Positions 24,726 to 34,007 of a stretch of 64,000 nt of DNA are shown piece by piece. The stretch comes from Bifidobacterium callitrichidarum (GTDB lineage Bacteria > Actinomycetota > Actinomycetes > Actinomycetales > Bifidobacteriaceae), in assembly GCF_003129905.1 (NCBI RefSeq), contig NZ_QFFM01000003.1, positions 1 to 64,000 on the forward strand, given 5' to 3'. The stretch's first letter is position 1, and each line of letters opens with the position of its first letter. Made by a program: the position numbers and the translations under genes. A model generated the notes under the pieces. That model made no database searches and was not told the DNA's origin. It saw nothing but the letters and a program-made list of their open reading frames with translations.

Positions 24726-25073
24726 ATGTCAGATCACACACTCCGCGGCTCAATCATTGGCAGCAAGTCCCTTGAATCCGACGAGAACATCGACCCAATC
24801 GAACGAGAAGAAGTCGCATACATATGTCCCAAAGGCCACGAGACCATAATCCCGTTCGCGGTTACGGCGGAAATCCCGGAGGCATGGGAATGCCGATGCG
24901 GAGCCGTTGCTCGACGAGAAGATGTTGACGACAGGTATTTCTACGGCGGGTACAAGCCGAAGAGAACACACTGGGATTTGCTGCTGGAACGCCGTACCGA
25001 GGAAGAGTTGCAGGAGGTTCTAGAAAAACGTCTGAAGATGCATCGCGAAGGTTGGATTCCCGACTACGAATAA
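24726..25073 (+). CDS. rbpA: RNA polymerase-binding protein RbpA paralogue
   Basis: 115 aa, SD AAGGAGAAG. It matches RbpA from end to end: LRGSIIGSKSLESDENIDP at the start, a core zinc domain (Cys34, His38, Cys56, Cys58), the basic linker KPKRTHWDLLLERR, and the sigma-binding helix TEEELQEVLEKRL. RbpA binds the primary sigma factor and the promoter -10 extended region and stabilises the open complex; it is actinobacteria-specific and normally a chromosomal housekeeping gene. Here it ends five bases before CRISPR array 1. A second copy on a mobile element could bias RNA polymerase to element promoters; that is inference. Confidence 0.93.
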   Translation: MSDHTLRGSIIGSKSLESDENIDPIEREEVAYICPKGHETIIPFAVTAEIPEAWECRCGAVARREDVDDRYFYGGYKPKRTHWDLLLERRTEEELQEVLEKRLKMHREGWIPDYE

Positions 25074-25078
25074 ATGGG

Positions 25079-27735
25079 GATTCAATCCCACATACGTGGG
25101 GACAAGATGGCTTTCCAGCTTTTGCGAGCAAGCTTCACGGATGATTCAACCCCACATACGTGGGGACAAGTCGCCATCCAAGGAATATCCAAGGATTTAT
25201 CTGGAATCAACCCCCACGTACGTGGGGAAAGAAGACTCCTTCCATTAGATGCCATTCACACCGGGATTCAACCCCACGTACGTGGGGACAAGACGGCACG
25301 ATAAGCCAAGACAAACCAGCCCAGGATTCACCCCCATACGTGGGGATAAAGCGGCCCGGCACACGTTCGATTTGCTTTCGGTGGATTCAACCCCACTTGC
25401 GTGGGGATAAGGGCGTAGTCATTACTCAAACGCAAGGCGGCGTGGATTCAATCCCACATACGGGGGGACAAGACTCGGAATCCTCCCCGCACAGTTGGAG
25501 AACTGGATTCAACCCCACATACGTGGGGACAAGAGTTCCGTCAAGATCGTTGACGACTCTGGCGGAGATTCAACCCCACATGCGTGGGGAGTAAAGGCGG
25601 TTCTCCAGCTGCGTGGGGAAGATTCCGATTCAACCCCACATGCGTGGGGACAAGGCACGCGCCTTCGAGAAGTTGAAGGACGCGGCGGATTCAACCCCAC
25701 AATGTGGGGACAAGACTGGATGGAATGGCGGCAAAGTAGCCACTGTGGATTCAACCCCACATACGTGGGGACAAGTTTGGCGTATCCAACCATTCCTTGC
25801 CGTGCTCGGATTCAACCCCACATACGTGGGGACAAGGGTAGTTCAATTCCGCCGCGTAGGTTCCGAGGGGATTCAACCCCACATACGTGGGGACAAGTAA
25901 TCGTGGAAGATGCGGATACCGAAACTATAGGATTCAACCCCACATACGTGGGGACAAGGACAGCGGGGACACCGCGTGGAACACGACGTAAGATTCAACC
26001 CCACATACGTGGGGACAAGTCAACAGCTTGCGCGGAAGAAGTTTGGCGACGGAAGATTCAACCCCACATACGTGGGGACAAGGTCACCGTCGATATTGTC
26101 CTTCCCGAACACCCGGATTCAACCCCACATACGTGGGGACAAGCTGTCAATCACAGCGTCGGTCAGGGCGTCGATAGATTCAACCCCACATACGTGGGGA
26201 CAAGGCTGCAGGCGCTTACAAACGCCCTAGGAGGCAAGATTCAACCCCACATACGTGGGGACAAGATGAACGCGGACTTCGGCCACCAGGCCGTGCCGGA
26301 TTCAACCCCCCATACGTGGGGACAAGTCGCGAAGGGCCAAACCGTGAAGCGGAACCGCGGATTCAACCCCACATACGTGGGGACAAGCGTCAGGCGGCAA
26401 ACGCTGCGCAAAGCGTATTGGATTCAACCCCACATACGTGGGGATAAGTTCTGGCCTCCGAATCAGTTCAGAACGAGTTTGGATTCAACCCCCACTTACG
26501 TAGTGGATAAGCATGTGGATGAGCCTGATCTGAAGCTGGTGCGGGATTCAACCCCACCTAAGTGGGGACAAGTGTATGGCGATGGCGCGCATACCGTGTT
26601 TGCCCGGATTCAACCCCACTTGCGTGGGGATAAGTCGAGTTCATTACCGGTGGCATTTCTCTGCCGGGATTCAACCCCCACATATGTGGGGACAAGTTAA
26701 CGGGTGTGAGAATCTCGCTGACTGTCTTGGATTCAACCCCACATACGTGGGGATAAGGCGGTGTTTTCTTCTACTTGTTTCCAGAACTGGGATTCAACCA
26801 CACTTGCGTGGGGACAAGGTGTTGACGGTCTGGAAAGCTGGCCTTAGCCTCGGATTCAACCCCACGGAAGTGGGGATAAGTAAAACGCCGTGGCAAGACG
26901 AGGACTATTGCCCGGATTCAACCCCCACATACGTGGGGATAAGTCTTGGCGCTACCCCATACACCTGCCGTTCGAGGATTCAACCCCACATACGTGGGGA
27001 CAAGTCATGCTCTGGATTTGATCCACGAGTACTTCGGGATTCAACCCCACATACGTGGGGACAAGGAGCACGTTAAGCGGCCTGCCATGAGCCACCCGGA
27101 TTCAACCCCACATACGTGGGGACAAGTGCGGAGCTCACTTGCTCATGCGGTTTCAAAGGGATTCAACCCCACGTACGTGGGGACAAGAAGTCAAGGCCAC
27201 GGCGGACGACGAAGAAGCCAGATTCAACCCCACATACGTGGGGACAAGATTCGGACGAGGGCTTACGGCGGACACGCCTGGATTCAACCCCACATACGTG
27301 GGGACAAGTCAGCAACAAGCGTAGGCATTATTCCTCCTCCGGATTCAACCCCACATACGTGGGGACAAGGGTGCGCTCATCTGCGCCGGCCTCTTCGCCG
27401 CGGATTCAACCCCACATACGTGGGGACAAGCGATCGTCAAGAAAGCCGCCAATTCCTCCACAAGATTCAACCCCACATACGTGGGGACAAGGGCGAATCC
27501 AAGCCATTGTGCTTGACCTCGATAGATTCAACCCCACATACGTGGGGACAAGAGAACCGCCGATAGCTGAAACATGGAGGGGGCGGATTCAACCCCACAT
27601 ACGTGGGGACAAGTACGACGGTCAAAACCAACGTCGTATGATTCAAGATTCAACCCCACATACGTGGGGACAAGCCGCGCAGGAGAATACCCGCACGCTG
27701 TTGAAGGGATTCAACCCCACATACGTGGGGACAAG
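25079..27735 (-). CRISPR. Type I-E CRISPR array 1, 44 repeats
   Basis: I count 44 repeats and 43 spacers; period mostly 61 bases (28-nt repeat, 33-nt spacer; a few 32-36). Read on the minus strand the repeat starts CTTGTCCCCAC, has a 6-bp stem with loop GTAT, and ends GTGGGGTTGAATC, giving a TTGAATC-type 5' handle as usual for I-E. The right end (near cas2) has uniform repeats and a leader; the left end (25079-25715) has degenerate repeats, so transcription runs right to left and old spacers lie next to rbpA. Open frames across the array are artefacts. Confidence 0.98.
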
Positions 27736-27895
27736 AGCAGAGAAACGGCGGAATTTCAACGGTCGGTTTTCGGAAAAAGCTTGTTTTTCCGGCGAACGAC
27801 AGTTGATTTTGGCCGTTTTCTACATAAAGCGGCGCCCTCTAATATGCTCTTCTCCGGGATGAAGAGCTCAACCCCATATACATGAGGAATAGAGC
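27736..27895 (-). promoter_or_regulatory. CRISPR leader 1 with hairpin and degenerate repeat at its outer end
   Basis: About 110 bases (27736-27845) homologous to leader 2 in direct comparison, e.g. CGCCGTTTCTCTGCT next to the first repeat and ACTGTCGTTCG further out. Outside it is a 7-bp hairpin at 27846-27867 (GCTCTTC/GAAGAGC), then a degenerate repeat at about 27868-27895 ending in GGGGTTGA on the minus strand. Confidence 0.85.
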
Positions 27896-27956
27896 AAAAC
27901 CCGGGTTTCCGATCGGACAGTCACTCGCCGATGGTCGTTTAGAGTCTGATTCTGTC

Positions 27957-28271
27957 TTATGCTCCGAGTTCAGGATCCGACTGTGTCTGTCTTCGCTTGT
28001 GGGTCTTTTTCATGAGTAGTACTCCTTCATGGATTACGGGTTCGTATTTGGTGTTGATGTGACGGACGATGAAACCTTGTTCGGTGTGGGCTGGGACGAC
28101 CATGCAGGCTCGTCCTTCTCCGATTTTCTTATCGATCTGATGCCATAGCTGGTCTCGTACTCTTGCGGAGATGTTGCCTACGTATAGGCCGGCGTCCAAT
28201 TCGATAAGTCGGAGTCCGACGAGTCCTTTGAGACTGGGTGGGGCGGAGGTCAGGCGTACGACGCATAACAT
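27957..28271 (-). CDS. cas2: CRISPR-associated endonuclease Cas2 (I-E type)
   Basis: 104 aa from the ATG at 28271 (MLCVVRLTSAPPSLKG). The strand-loop-helix opening, then LIELDAGLYVGNISARVRDQ and W-x-QI, fits Cas2e, which dimerises and bridges two Cas1 dimers for spacer integration at the leader. It overlaps the cas1 end by 22 bases. The C-terminal tail MKKTHKRRQTQSDPELGA has a degraded copy upstream of array 2. Last gene of the cas operon; array 1 leader follows. Confidence 0.95.
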   Translation of the reverse strand: MLCVVRLTSAPPSLKGLVGLRLIELDAGLYVGNISARVRDQLWHQIDKKIGEGRACMVVPAHTEQGFIVRHINTKYEPVIHEGVLLMKKTHKRRQTQSDPELGA

Positions 28272-29173
28272 AGCCGCTCCTGGTTCCATCCCGACAGTAC
28301 TTCGCCGGAGGCTCCGGCCCATAGGGTCATTTCCGGTTCGTTATCAGGCTCGTATGTCTTGTCTCCTTCCAAAAGGTCAAGTATGTCGTTTACGCAACGT
28401 TTCATGAAGAATCCGTCAAGCATTCGGTCTCTCAGCTCGTGTCGGACCGATGATGCGATGTCCGTCTGGTGTTTCGAGGCCATGTCGAACGCCAAGGGGA
28501 GCAGCAGTTCGGTCCGGTACAGGTCGGCGATGTCGAAAACGAAGGCTCGCTGGTTGTTCCTGTGGATGAAACCCAATGCGGGGGAGCATCCGAGGGATAC
28601 GATGATGCTTTGCACGATCCCGTATGCGGTCACTCCGGCGGCGGAAAGCGCCGTGTTGACATCGTCTCGTCCTCCGCCGCGCTGCTGGCGTCCGAACCAG
28701 GGGACTCCGGTACGGTCGGATTCCGCGGCATAGGCTTTCTTGACACGATGACCTTCCATGCTGAGAAGCTCCTTCATGCCGGCATTGCTGACATCGACAT
28801 CGGGGAAACGTTTTTGGAACATTTTCCTCGCCACGATGATTCGTTTCCTTGGTGAAACGGAGAGCATCGCCTGACGTTCCAGTAGCCGGGTGGATGTGGA
28901 CAGGGGAGTGGCTCCGGCGTAGAACCGTGTCATGTTCTCCCCGGTCCAAAGCAGCGAGCATCCGTTCTTTGCGGCGAGGGAGATCGCCGCATGGGTGATC
29001 CTCGTGCCGGGCCCGAGCAGAAGTGTGGATAGGGTGGCGGCGGGGACGCTTTCCGTTTCGTTTTCGTTGCGGAATTGGATTGCCCCATCAGCGCACTCTA
29101 TGGCGCAATGTTCGACATAGAGTGCGCTGATCCGGTCTTCCACTCGGGCGAGTGCGGTGATGAGCGTTGTCAT
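28250..29173 (-). CDS. cas1: CRISPR integrase Cas1 (I-E type)
   Basis: 307 aa from the ATG at 29173, which overlaps the cas6e stop by four bases (ATGA). It has the Cas1e landmarks: metal-ligand Glu140 in LLSMEGHRVKKAY, LGCSPALGFIHRNNQRAF with the catalytic His, and VFDIADLYRTE with the catalytic Asp. Cas1 with Cas2 inserts new spacers at the leader-proximal repeat. All active-site residues are present, so adaptation should be possible. Confidence 0.97.
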   Translation of the reverse strand: MTTLITALARVEDRISALYVEHCAIECADGAIQFRNENETESVPAATLSTLLLGPGTRITHAAISLAAKNGCSLLWTGENMTRFYAGATPLSTSTRLLERQAMLSVSPRKRIIVARKMFQKRFPDVDVSNAGMKELLSMEGHRVKKAYAAESDRTGVPWFGRQQRGGGRDDVNTALSAAGVTAYGIVQSIIVSLGCSPALGFIHRNNQRAFVFDIADLYRTELLLPLAFDMASKHQTDIASSVRHELRDRMLDGFFMKRCVNDILDLLEGDKTYEPDNEPEMTLWAGASGEVLSGWNQERLCYASYA

Positions 29174-29796
29174 TGTTCCGAGGTTTGTGCGGGGATGACG
29201 GTCATCAAGCCGAAGCCGTAGCCTTTTGCGCGGCCGACACCGTTTTTGAGCATCTTCGTGAACTTCTCGGGGTCGTCCACGGAGATGAACCCGTCGTACA
29301 CGGAGGATGCCAGAGTGACCGTGCGGCCTTTCCGCTGGAAGACCTTGGTCGTGTCGTTCACGATGACCGCTTCCACGTCCATCAGACGGTTCCTTGTCAT
29401 GTGGAACCCGTTCGCCTGCGACCTTTTGTCCAACCATTTCACGGCGTCAGACCCGTAAAGGGGAATGTTCTTGTCATCGACCTTGTGCGTCGTGTTCGCC
29501 TCCAGACGGAACCTCCAGATGGTTCCGCGCTGGATGTTGGCGAGGTATTCGTCGTAGTCGCAGATTTTGAACGAACGGCATCCGAGTTCGGCGTCGAGGA
29601 TGTTCCTTGACGGCCGGGTGGTTGAAACCATGTAGAGCAGCATCCCGGTTTTCATACGGTCCAGACGCCAGAGGATTCGCTCCCCGGTGGAGCCGATGGC
29701 GGTGGTGAGGATCGCGTGAATACGTTCCGGGCTTGCCACACCTCGACGGGTACGACGGTCGACGGGGTCCAGCTGCATCTGAGTGAAATAGGTCAC
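29170..29796 (-). CDS. cas6e: crRNA-processing endoribonuclease Cas6e
   Basis: 208 aa from a GTG overlapping the cas5 stop (GTGA). RAMP ferredoxin-like repeats, with His27 in SPERIHAILTT at the usual position of the catalytic histidine and a C-terminal glycine-rich loop GVGRAKGYGFGLMTV. It cuts the repeat hairpin at the 3' base of its stem and stays bound in Cascade. The repeat hairpin here (CCCCAC/GTGGGG) suits that role. Confidence 0.95.
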   Translation of the reverse strand: MTYFTQMQLDPVDRRTRRGVASPERIHAILTTAIGSTGERILWRLDRMKTGMLLYMVSTTRPSRNILDAELGCRSFKICDYDEYLANIQRGTIWRFRLEANTTHKVDDKNIPLYGSDAVKWLDKRSQANGFHMTRNRLMDVEAVIVNDTTKVFQRKGRTVTLASSVYDGFISVDDPEKFTKMLKNGVGRAKGYGFGLMTVIPAQTSEQ

Positions 29797-30479
29797 TGCT
29801 TGTCTCCTGCTACGGGCGGGTAGAAGTCAACGGGGTCGAGAAGTCCGCTTGTCTCATTAGACGATCCGGTTCCGGTGCCGCGGTCTCCGAATTTGCGAGG
29901 GCTGGCGGCTCGAATGGTCTTCTGCAGGCGTGGAGCCCAGCCACGGCTCTTCGGGGCGAAACTCGTCGGACTGTCGAACACGACCTCAGCCTGGCCGTCG
30001 TCATCCTTCGGTTCCACCACCACGCGGCCTTCACCGGCGAGCAGCTCATCCTCCAGACTCGACTCCACGATATGCGGCCTCAAAGGCTCCGACGGAGCGA
30101 ACGCCCTGCGACCGAAGTACAGCGGACGCTGCGGGAAAGCGAGCGCCTTGCAGTATTCGCGGAGGTTTTCGTCGGTGTCTTCGATGCCGATGGTGAATTT
30201 TGCGTCGGCGATGTAGTCCTTGTGCATGGTGTAGTTCTTGCTGCCGGCGTCGCAGGTCTGGAAGTCGGTGTTCCACTGGCCTTCCTGGTCGACCCGGACA
30301 CCGATGCGCATGGTCTCGAACCGGCTCAGGGAATCGGTACGGCCCATGCCGAGGGCGTTGGCGATGAGTCCGATGATGCCGCTTTTGGTGGGTTCTTTGC
30401 GGGTGTTGCGGATGTTGAGTCTGCCGTAGTCACCCCATGACATGAGGGGTGCTGCGACGGTGAAGATGAGGACGGTCAC
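29793..30479 (-). CDS. cas5: Cascade subunit Cas5e
   Basis: 228 aa from a GTG at 30479, inside GTGA with the cas7 stop. VLIFTVAAPLMSWGDYGRLN and RRTRKEPTKSGIIGLIANALG-type sequence (NTRKEPTKSGIIGLIANAL) match Cas5 family starts; TDFQTCDAGSKNYTMHKDYI and the AFPQRPLYFGRRAFAP segment are typical of Cas5e. Binds the 5' handle of the crRNA in Cascade. Confidence 0.96.
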   Translation of the reverse strand: MTVLIFTVAAPLMSWGDYGRLNIRNTRKEPTKSGIIGLIANALGMGRTDSLSRFETMRIGVRVDQEGQWNTDFQTCDAGSKNYTMHKDYIADAKFTIGIEDTDENLREYCKALAFPQRPLYFGRRAFAPSEPLRPHIVESSLEDELLAGEGRVVVEPKDDDGQAEVVFDSPTSFAPKSRGWAPRLQKTIRAASPRKFGDRGTGTGSSNETSGLLDPVDFYPPVAGDKQ

Positions 30480-31630
30480 AGGTTGGCCTCCACGGTGGTC
30501 TCCACGTTTTCGAGCAGCTGGTCGAGGGTGACGTGCTCGCCAAGCTTGTCGGCTTCGCTGGTGTCGTCGCCGATACGGACGACCCATGATGCCTTGGGAG
30601 CGATGTTGTAGTTCTTCCGGTAGTCCTCCTCGGCTTCGACGAGCCGGCTGACGGCGTTCTTGACCGCGGGTGCCGAGACGGGCTTCTGGAAGGCGGTGAC
30701 GAGGTTGTTGGGGGTGGAGTCCTTGATGGCGACGTAGATGAGGACCGGAAGGCTGTTGGATGCGTAGGCGTTCTGCTTGCCGGTCGGCAGGGTCATGGCG
30801 AAGGCTCGGATGAACGAGCGGATGGCCTTCGCGGCCTTCTCGTTGTCGCCGAGGTGATCGGCGTCGGCGAGGTTGGTGGCGTTGACGACCGCATAGCGGA
30901 GGAAGGTCGGGGTGGTGAACTGGTTGACGTCGAGGAAGCCTGCGCCTGCGGCTGTGATGTCGCCCTCATCGTTCACGGTGGAGGTCGCGAGGTCGTCGAC
31001 TGCGGTGTAGTAGTCGGCTTCCGGAGTGGATTCGTCAACGCTGATGGCGTGGGCGACCTGGCAGGTGGCGTCCACGTTCAGGTCGTTGCTGCTTGCCGCC
31101 ATACGGCCGAACAGGGACACGTCAACGGCGTGGTCGTCCTTCAGGAGCTTCTTGATGTCCTTGGCGTTCTTCTTGCCCCAAGCCTTGGCGTCACCGGATT
31201 GGATGGCCTCATACACCTTGTCCGCGAGCGTGTTCAGGGCCGGAGCGCCGATGAAGTAGAGGGCGGACAGGTCGTTCTTGTCCTTGCCCTGGGAGGTGAG
31301 GGTGAGACCGGAGTTGGAGTTCTTGGCCGGTCCGATGAGCACGTCGAGCGTGGCGGCGATGGCGGCGTCCGGGTCGATGTCGGGGTGGTTTTCCTGGATC
31401 TTGGAGGCGATGGTCTGCACGATCTTCTTGGTGCGCATGCTCAGGCTGTCGGCTGCGACGGTGGGGTCGTTGCGGAAGCCTTCGCGGATGGCGCGCTTCC
31501 ATGCCTGGCTGCTGACTCGGGCTCGGACGGCGCCGCCGAAGAGCACGGTCTTCGGGGTGTTGGTGTCGTCTCGGTTGATGCAGTTGGGGCCGAGCGGCTG
31601 GAGGGCGTGGATTTCAACGAAGAGGGACAT
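30476..31630 (-). CDS. cas7: Cascade backbone subunit Cas7e (Cse4)
   Basis: 384 aa, SD AAGGAAAAC. It opens FVEIHALQPLGPNCINRDDT and continues PKTVLFGGAVRARVSSQAWK, both diagnostic of Cse4/CasC. Six copies normally coat the crRNA spacer. It is separated from cse2 by a 64-base gap, the only non-overlapping junction in the operon, which may set a higher translation rate. Codon use is more biased than in its neighbours, in line with a six-copy subunit. Confidence 0.97.
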   Translation of the reverse strand: MSLFVEIHALQPLGPNCINRDDTNTPKTVLFGGAVRARVSSQAWKRAIREGFRNDPTVAADSLSMRTKKIVQTIASKIQENHPDIDPDAAIAATLDVLIGPAKNSNSGLTLTSQGKDKNDLSALYFIGAPALNTLADKVYEAIQSGDAKAWGKKNAKDIKKLLKDDHAVDVSLFGRMAASSNDLNVDATCQVAHAISVDESTPEADYYTAVDDLATSTVNDEGDITAAGAGFLDVNQFTTPTFLRYAVVNATNLADADHLGDNEKAAKAIRSFIRAFAMTLPTGKQNAYASNSLPVLIYVAIKDSTPNNLVTAFQKPVSAPAVKNAVSRLVEAEEDYRKNYNIAPKASWVVRIGDDTSEADKLGEHVTLDQLLENVETTVEANL

Positions 31631-31694
31631 GGTTGTCTGTTTTCCTTATCTGTGTTTGGTGGGGTTGGTTGTTGGTTGGTTATCGAAGTATTGG

Positions 31695-32258
31695 TTATTT
31701 GGCGGGGGAGTCGGTGTCATCGGGAGTGACTCGAGCGTACAGGCGGGACCATTTGGCGATGACCTGCTTGCGGTAGGGGCCCTGCAGTTTGACGAGGTCG
31801 TCCGCGAGATCGAGATAGTCGACCGTCATGCCGGAAGCGCCGATAAGCGTGGTGAGCGTCTGCATGTACTTGAACGTCGTGGCGAAGCTCTTCGCGTTCA
31901 GCAGGGTGGTGAAACGGCGTATGATACCCGGCCCCTTCCTGTAGGCGAGTCTGCCGACGGCGGAGGCGAACGGGATGCCGTTCTCCATCGGATTCGCATG
32001 CGACTTCTGCATGTGGGTCGCCATGAGGGATCCGGTTGCGAGGAGCGCGATCTCACGCTGGGCCGGAACCTGCGGATGGTTCATATCCCATTCGGTCAGC
32101 TTGATTCCATTCATCCAGCTGAGGATCATCGCGTCGGTGACGACGCTTGCCGGGTTCCACCGGCGGAGCTTGGCGGCAAGCGCCGGATTTCCTGTTTCGG
32201 CCAGTTCCTGCAGTCGTCCCACGCTCCATGCCGCGTGTTCGATCTTGTTGTCCGTCAC
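31695..32258 (-). CDS. cse2: Cascade small subunit Cse2 (Cas11e)
   Basis: 187 aa from a GTG at 32258 overlapping the cas8e stop (GTGA). Helical, with WSVGRLQELAETGNPALAAK at the start, FASAVGRLAYRKGPGIIRRF in the middle and WSRLYARVTPDDTD at the end, typical of the Cse2 dimer subunit that holds the non-target strand. Confidence 0.93.
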   Translation of the reverse strand: MTDNKIEHAAWSVGRLQELAETGNPALAAKLRRWNPASVVTDAMILSWMNGIKLTEWDMNHPQVPAQREIALLATGSLMATHMQKSHANPMENGIPFASAVGRLAYRKGPGIIRRFTTLLNAKSFATTFKYMQTLTTLIGASGMTVDYLDLADDLVKLQGPYRKQVIAKWSRLYARVTPDDTDSPAK

Positions 32259-33988
32259 TGGTTTTCTGTTCCTTTCCTTAACATGTAGGAGTATTTGTTC
32301 CATGCCGTGGCTGCGGACACGAAACCGTCCTTGCCGATTCGGCCGACCAGGGCCTTGCTGCTGGCGCTCAGGTACAGGCCATATCCGAACCAGTACAACT
32401 TGTCCTTGCAGGCGGTTTCGAGTTCCTGGACCGTGTCCAACGCGGTTTGAGCGTCGGGTCGGCTGGCCAGCCATGCGTCGAACTCGCTTTCGCACAGGCT
32501 CCACGCTCGCTTCGCGTTCAGGGCGGTGAACGCAAGGATCGGAGTGCTTTCGGTCGGGGTAATTCCCTCCGATGCCTTGATCATGTCGCACAGGTTCCTG
32601 AGCGAGCCGACCCAACGGTACATCTGGGAAAAAGTGGTGTTAAGCCGAATCCTCAGATCATTGGAATCGTCGACCAACAAGCTTGTACGGGTGCTGATCT
32701 TGTTGTAGGTGAACGCCGTGATCACACCGGCCATAGGACCGTAGGATGCGCCGAATCCCTCGATGGTCGCGGGCACCTCGACACCGCATATTTTCAGCCA
32801 GTCGATGGTCTTCGGACGGAAGATCAGCGGCGGCTTACTGGACTTGCACTTGCCCTTTGCCGGCTTTTCATCCTGCGCATCGTTGATCTTGGTCTGGTCG
32901 GTGATGTTCAGGAAGGTAGGGAAGTCCCTCCACAGGCCGCGTTCCTCGTTCGCCTTGATGGGGGTGATGACTTTCTTGTCCTGATCCTCCTTGAAACGGC
33001 ACATGGTCTCATAGCCCATGGCGTCGCAGGTGCGGATGCGGTCTCCCACGGTGAGCCTGACGCCGGTGACCTTCTCCCCGTCATGGGCGAGGAGGATACG
33101 ACGGGATTGCCAGGTCATCAGAGTGGCCGGACCATGCAAATCGTCGATGGTGAACGTCTCCTTGACTGAGTCGTAACCGTCACGTCCGCCGACCTTGTCA
33201 GGAATCTCCTGCTCCCAGATAGGGATGTCATCACTGATCTCGTAAGCCTCATCGCCGGTGACTCCGACAGTGTTGAGCATGAGCGTGTGCCAGAGGCTGT
33301 CGCCGAGGATCAGGATGCCTTCGAATGCGCCGCACCAGCCGGTGCCGCTGGCGTTGATGTTGCCGCCGGTTTCTCGGTTGTCGCCTTCCATACGCGGCTT
33401 GTTGCCACTCGTATCGTAGGCCTGCACTGCCACGAGGCAGCGGGCAGCCTCGGCGAAGCTGATGGATTCGACGCCACGACGATATGCGGTGCTCTGGTTG
33501 TCGTTGGGGATGTCGAGCAGAAGACGACCGAGATCGTCAGGGCCCTTGTCGTTCGGCTTGGTCAGGCCGGGTACCTGGAAGAACGGGCGTTCCGGATCGA
33601 GCAGGTCGAAGCGGTCGCGGTATTCTTCGAGGTAGTCGAAGAGCTGGTCGTCGGGGCCTTCGTCATAGAGGCGATGCCATTCGTTGGGGTCGAGGTCTTC
33701 GCCGTAGGCTCGGGTGATGATGGCGATGAGGAGACGGTGGAGCGTGAATCGCTGTGCGTCATTGTCGCCGTCGAGGCTGAGCAGTCGTGTGGCGTTTTCG
33801 AAGAGCCCGGTGATGCCGTAGTCGTGGGTTTCGCGGTCGAAGCCTGTGGCTGGCAGCCATGGCTGGTCGAGTAGGTTGTACGTGTTCGTGGGAGTTTCCT
33901 CTCCATTTGGCTCTGTGTGTTGGGTGGTTTTTCGAACCGCCCTTTGTGTGGACGACTTCAGAATAGCACCCTGTTCCACGGAGACCAA
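32255..33988 (-). CDS. cas8e: Cascade large subunit Cas8e (Cse1); start codon unclear
   Basis: About 545-577 aa. The family's opening motif, NLLDQPWLP, is at about residue 38 of the longest frame; later landmarks include PFFQVPGL, GWCGAFEGILILGDSLWHTL (in part) and WLKICGVEVPATIEG. Cse1 reads the PAM and recruits Cas3. The longest frame starts TTG 33988 or GTG 33979, but the promoter element lies at 33965-33946, inside it. Between that promoter and NLLDQPW there is no ATG, GTG or TTG in frame; an ACG at 33889 sits 8 bases after GGAGAGG. So either an unusual start is used or transcription begins further upstream. Confidence 0.93.
   Translation of the reverse strand: MVSVEQGAILKSSTQRAVRKTTQHTEPNGEETPTNTYNLLDQPWLPATGFDRETHDYGITGLFENATRLLSLDGDNDAQRFTLHRLLIAIITRAYGEDLDPNEWHRLYDEGPDDQLFDYLEEYRDRFDLLDPERPFFQVPGLTKPNDKGPDDLGRLLLDIPNDNQSTAYRRGVESISFAEAARCLVAVQAYDTSGNKPRMEGDNRETGGNINASGTGWCGAFEGILILGDSLWHTLMLNTVGVTGDEAYEISDDIPIWEQEIPDKVGGRDGYDSVKETFTIDDLHGPATLMTWQSRRILLAHDGEKVTGVRLTVGDRIRTCDAMGYETMCRFKEDQDKKVITPIKANEERGLWRDFPTFLNITDQTKINDAQDEKPAKGKCKSSKPPLIFRPKTIDWLKICGVEVPATIEGFGASYGPMAGVITAFTYNKISTRTSLLVDDSNDLRIRLNTTFSQMYRWVGSLRNLCDMIKASEGITPTESTPILAFTALNAKRAWSLCESEFDAWLASRPDAQTALDTVQELETACKDKLYWFGYGLYLSASSKALVGRIGKDGFVSAATAWNKYSYMLRKGTENQ
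33946..33965 (-). promoter_or_regulatory. Shared promoter element of the cas operon
   Basis: Minus strand TATTCTG (33965-33959), six bases (AAGTCG), TCCACAC (33952-33946), 57 bases before the first plausible translation start of cas8e. Confidence 0.72.
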
Positions 33989-34007
33989 ATCGCGACACGC
34001 CGACGAA

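Noticed and set aside
25079..27735. Long open frames with repeated IQPHIRGDK-type or FNPTYVGT-type peptides across array 1
   Set aside because: They are translations of the CRISPR repeat in three frames; the 61-base period and spacers explain them fully.
33562..33906. Minus-strand frame starting at the ATG 33906 as an alternative cas8e start
   Set aside because: It is in a different frame and rich in Ser/Thr/Arg; the Cas8e motifs are in the other frame from the NLLDQPW segment on.
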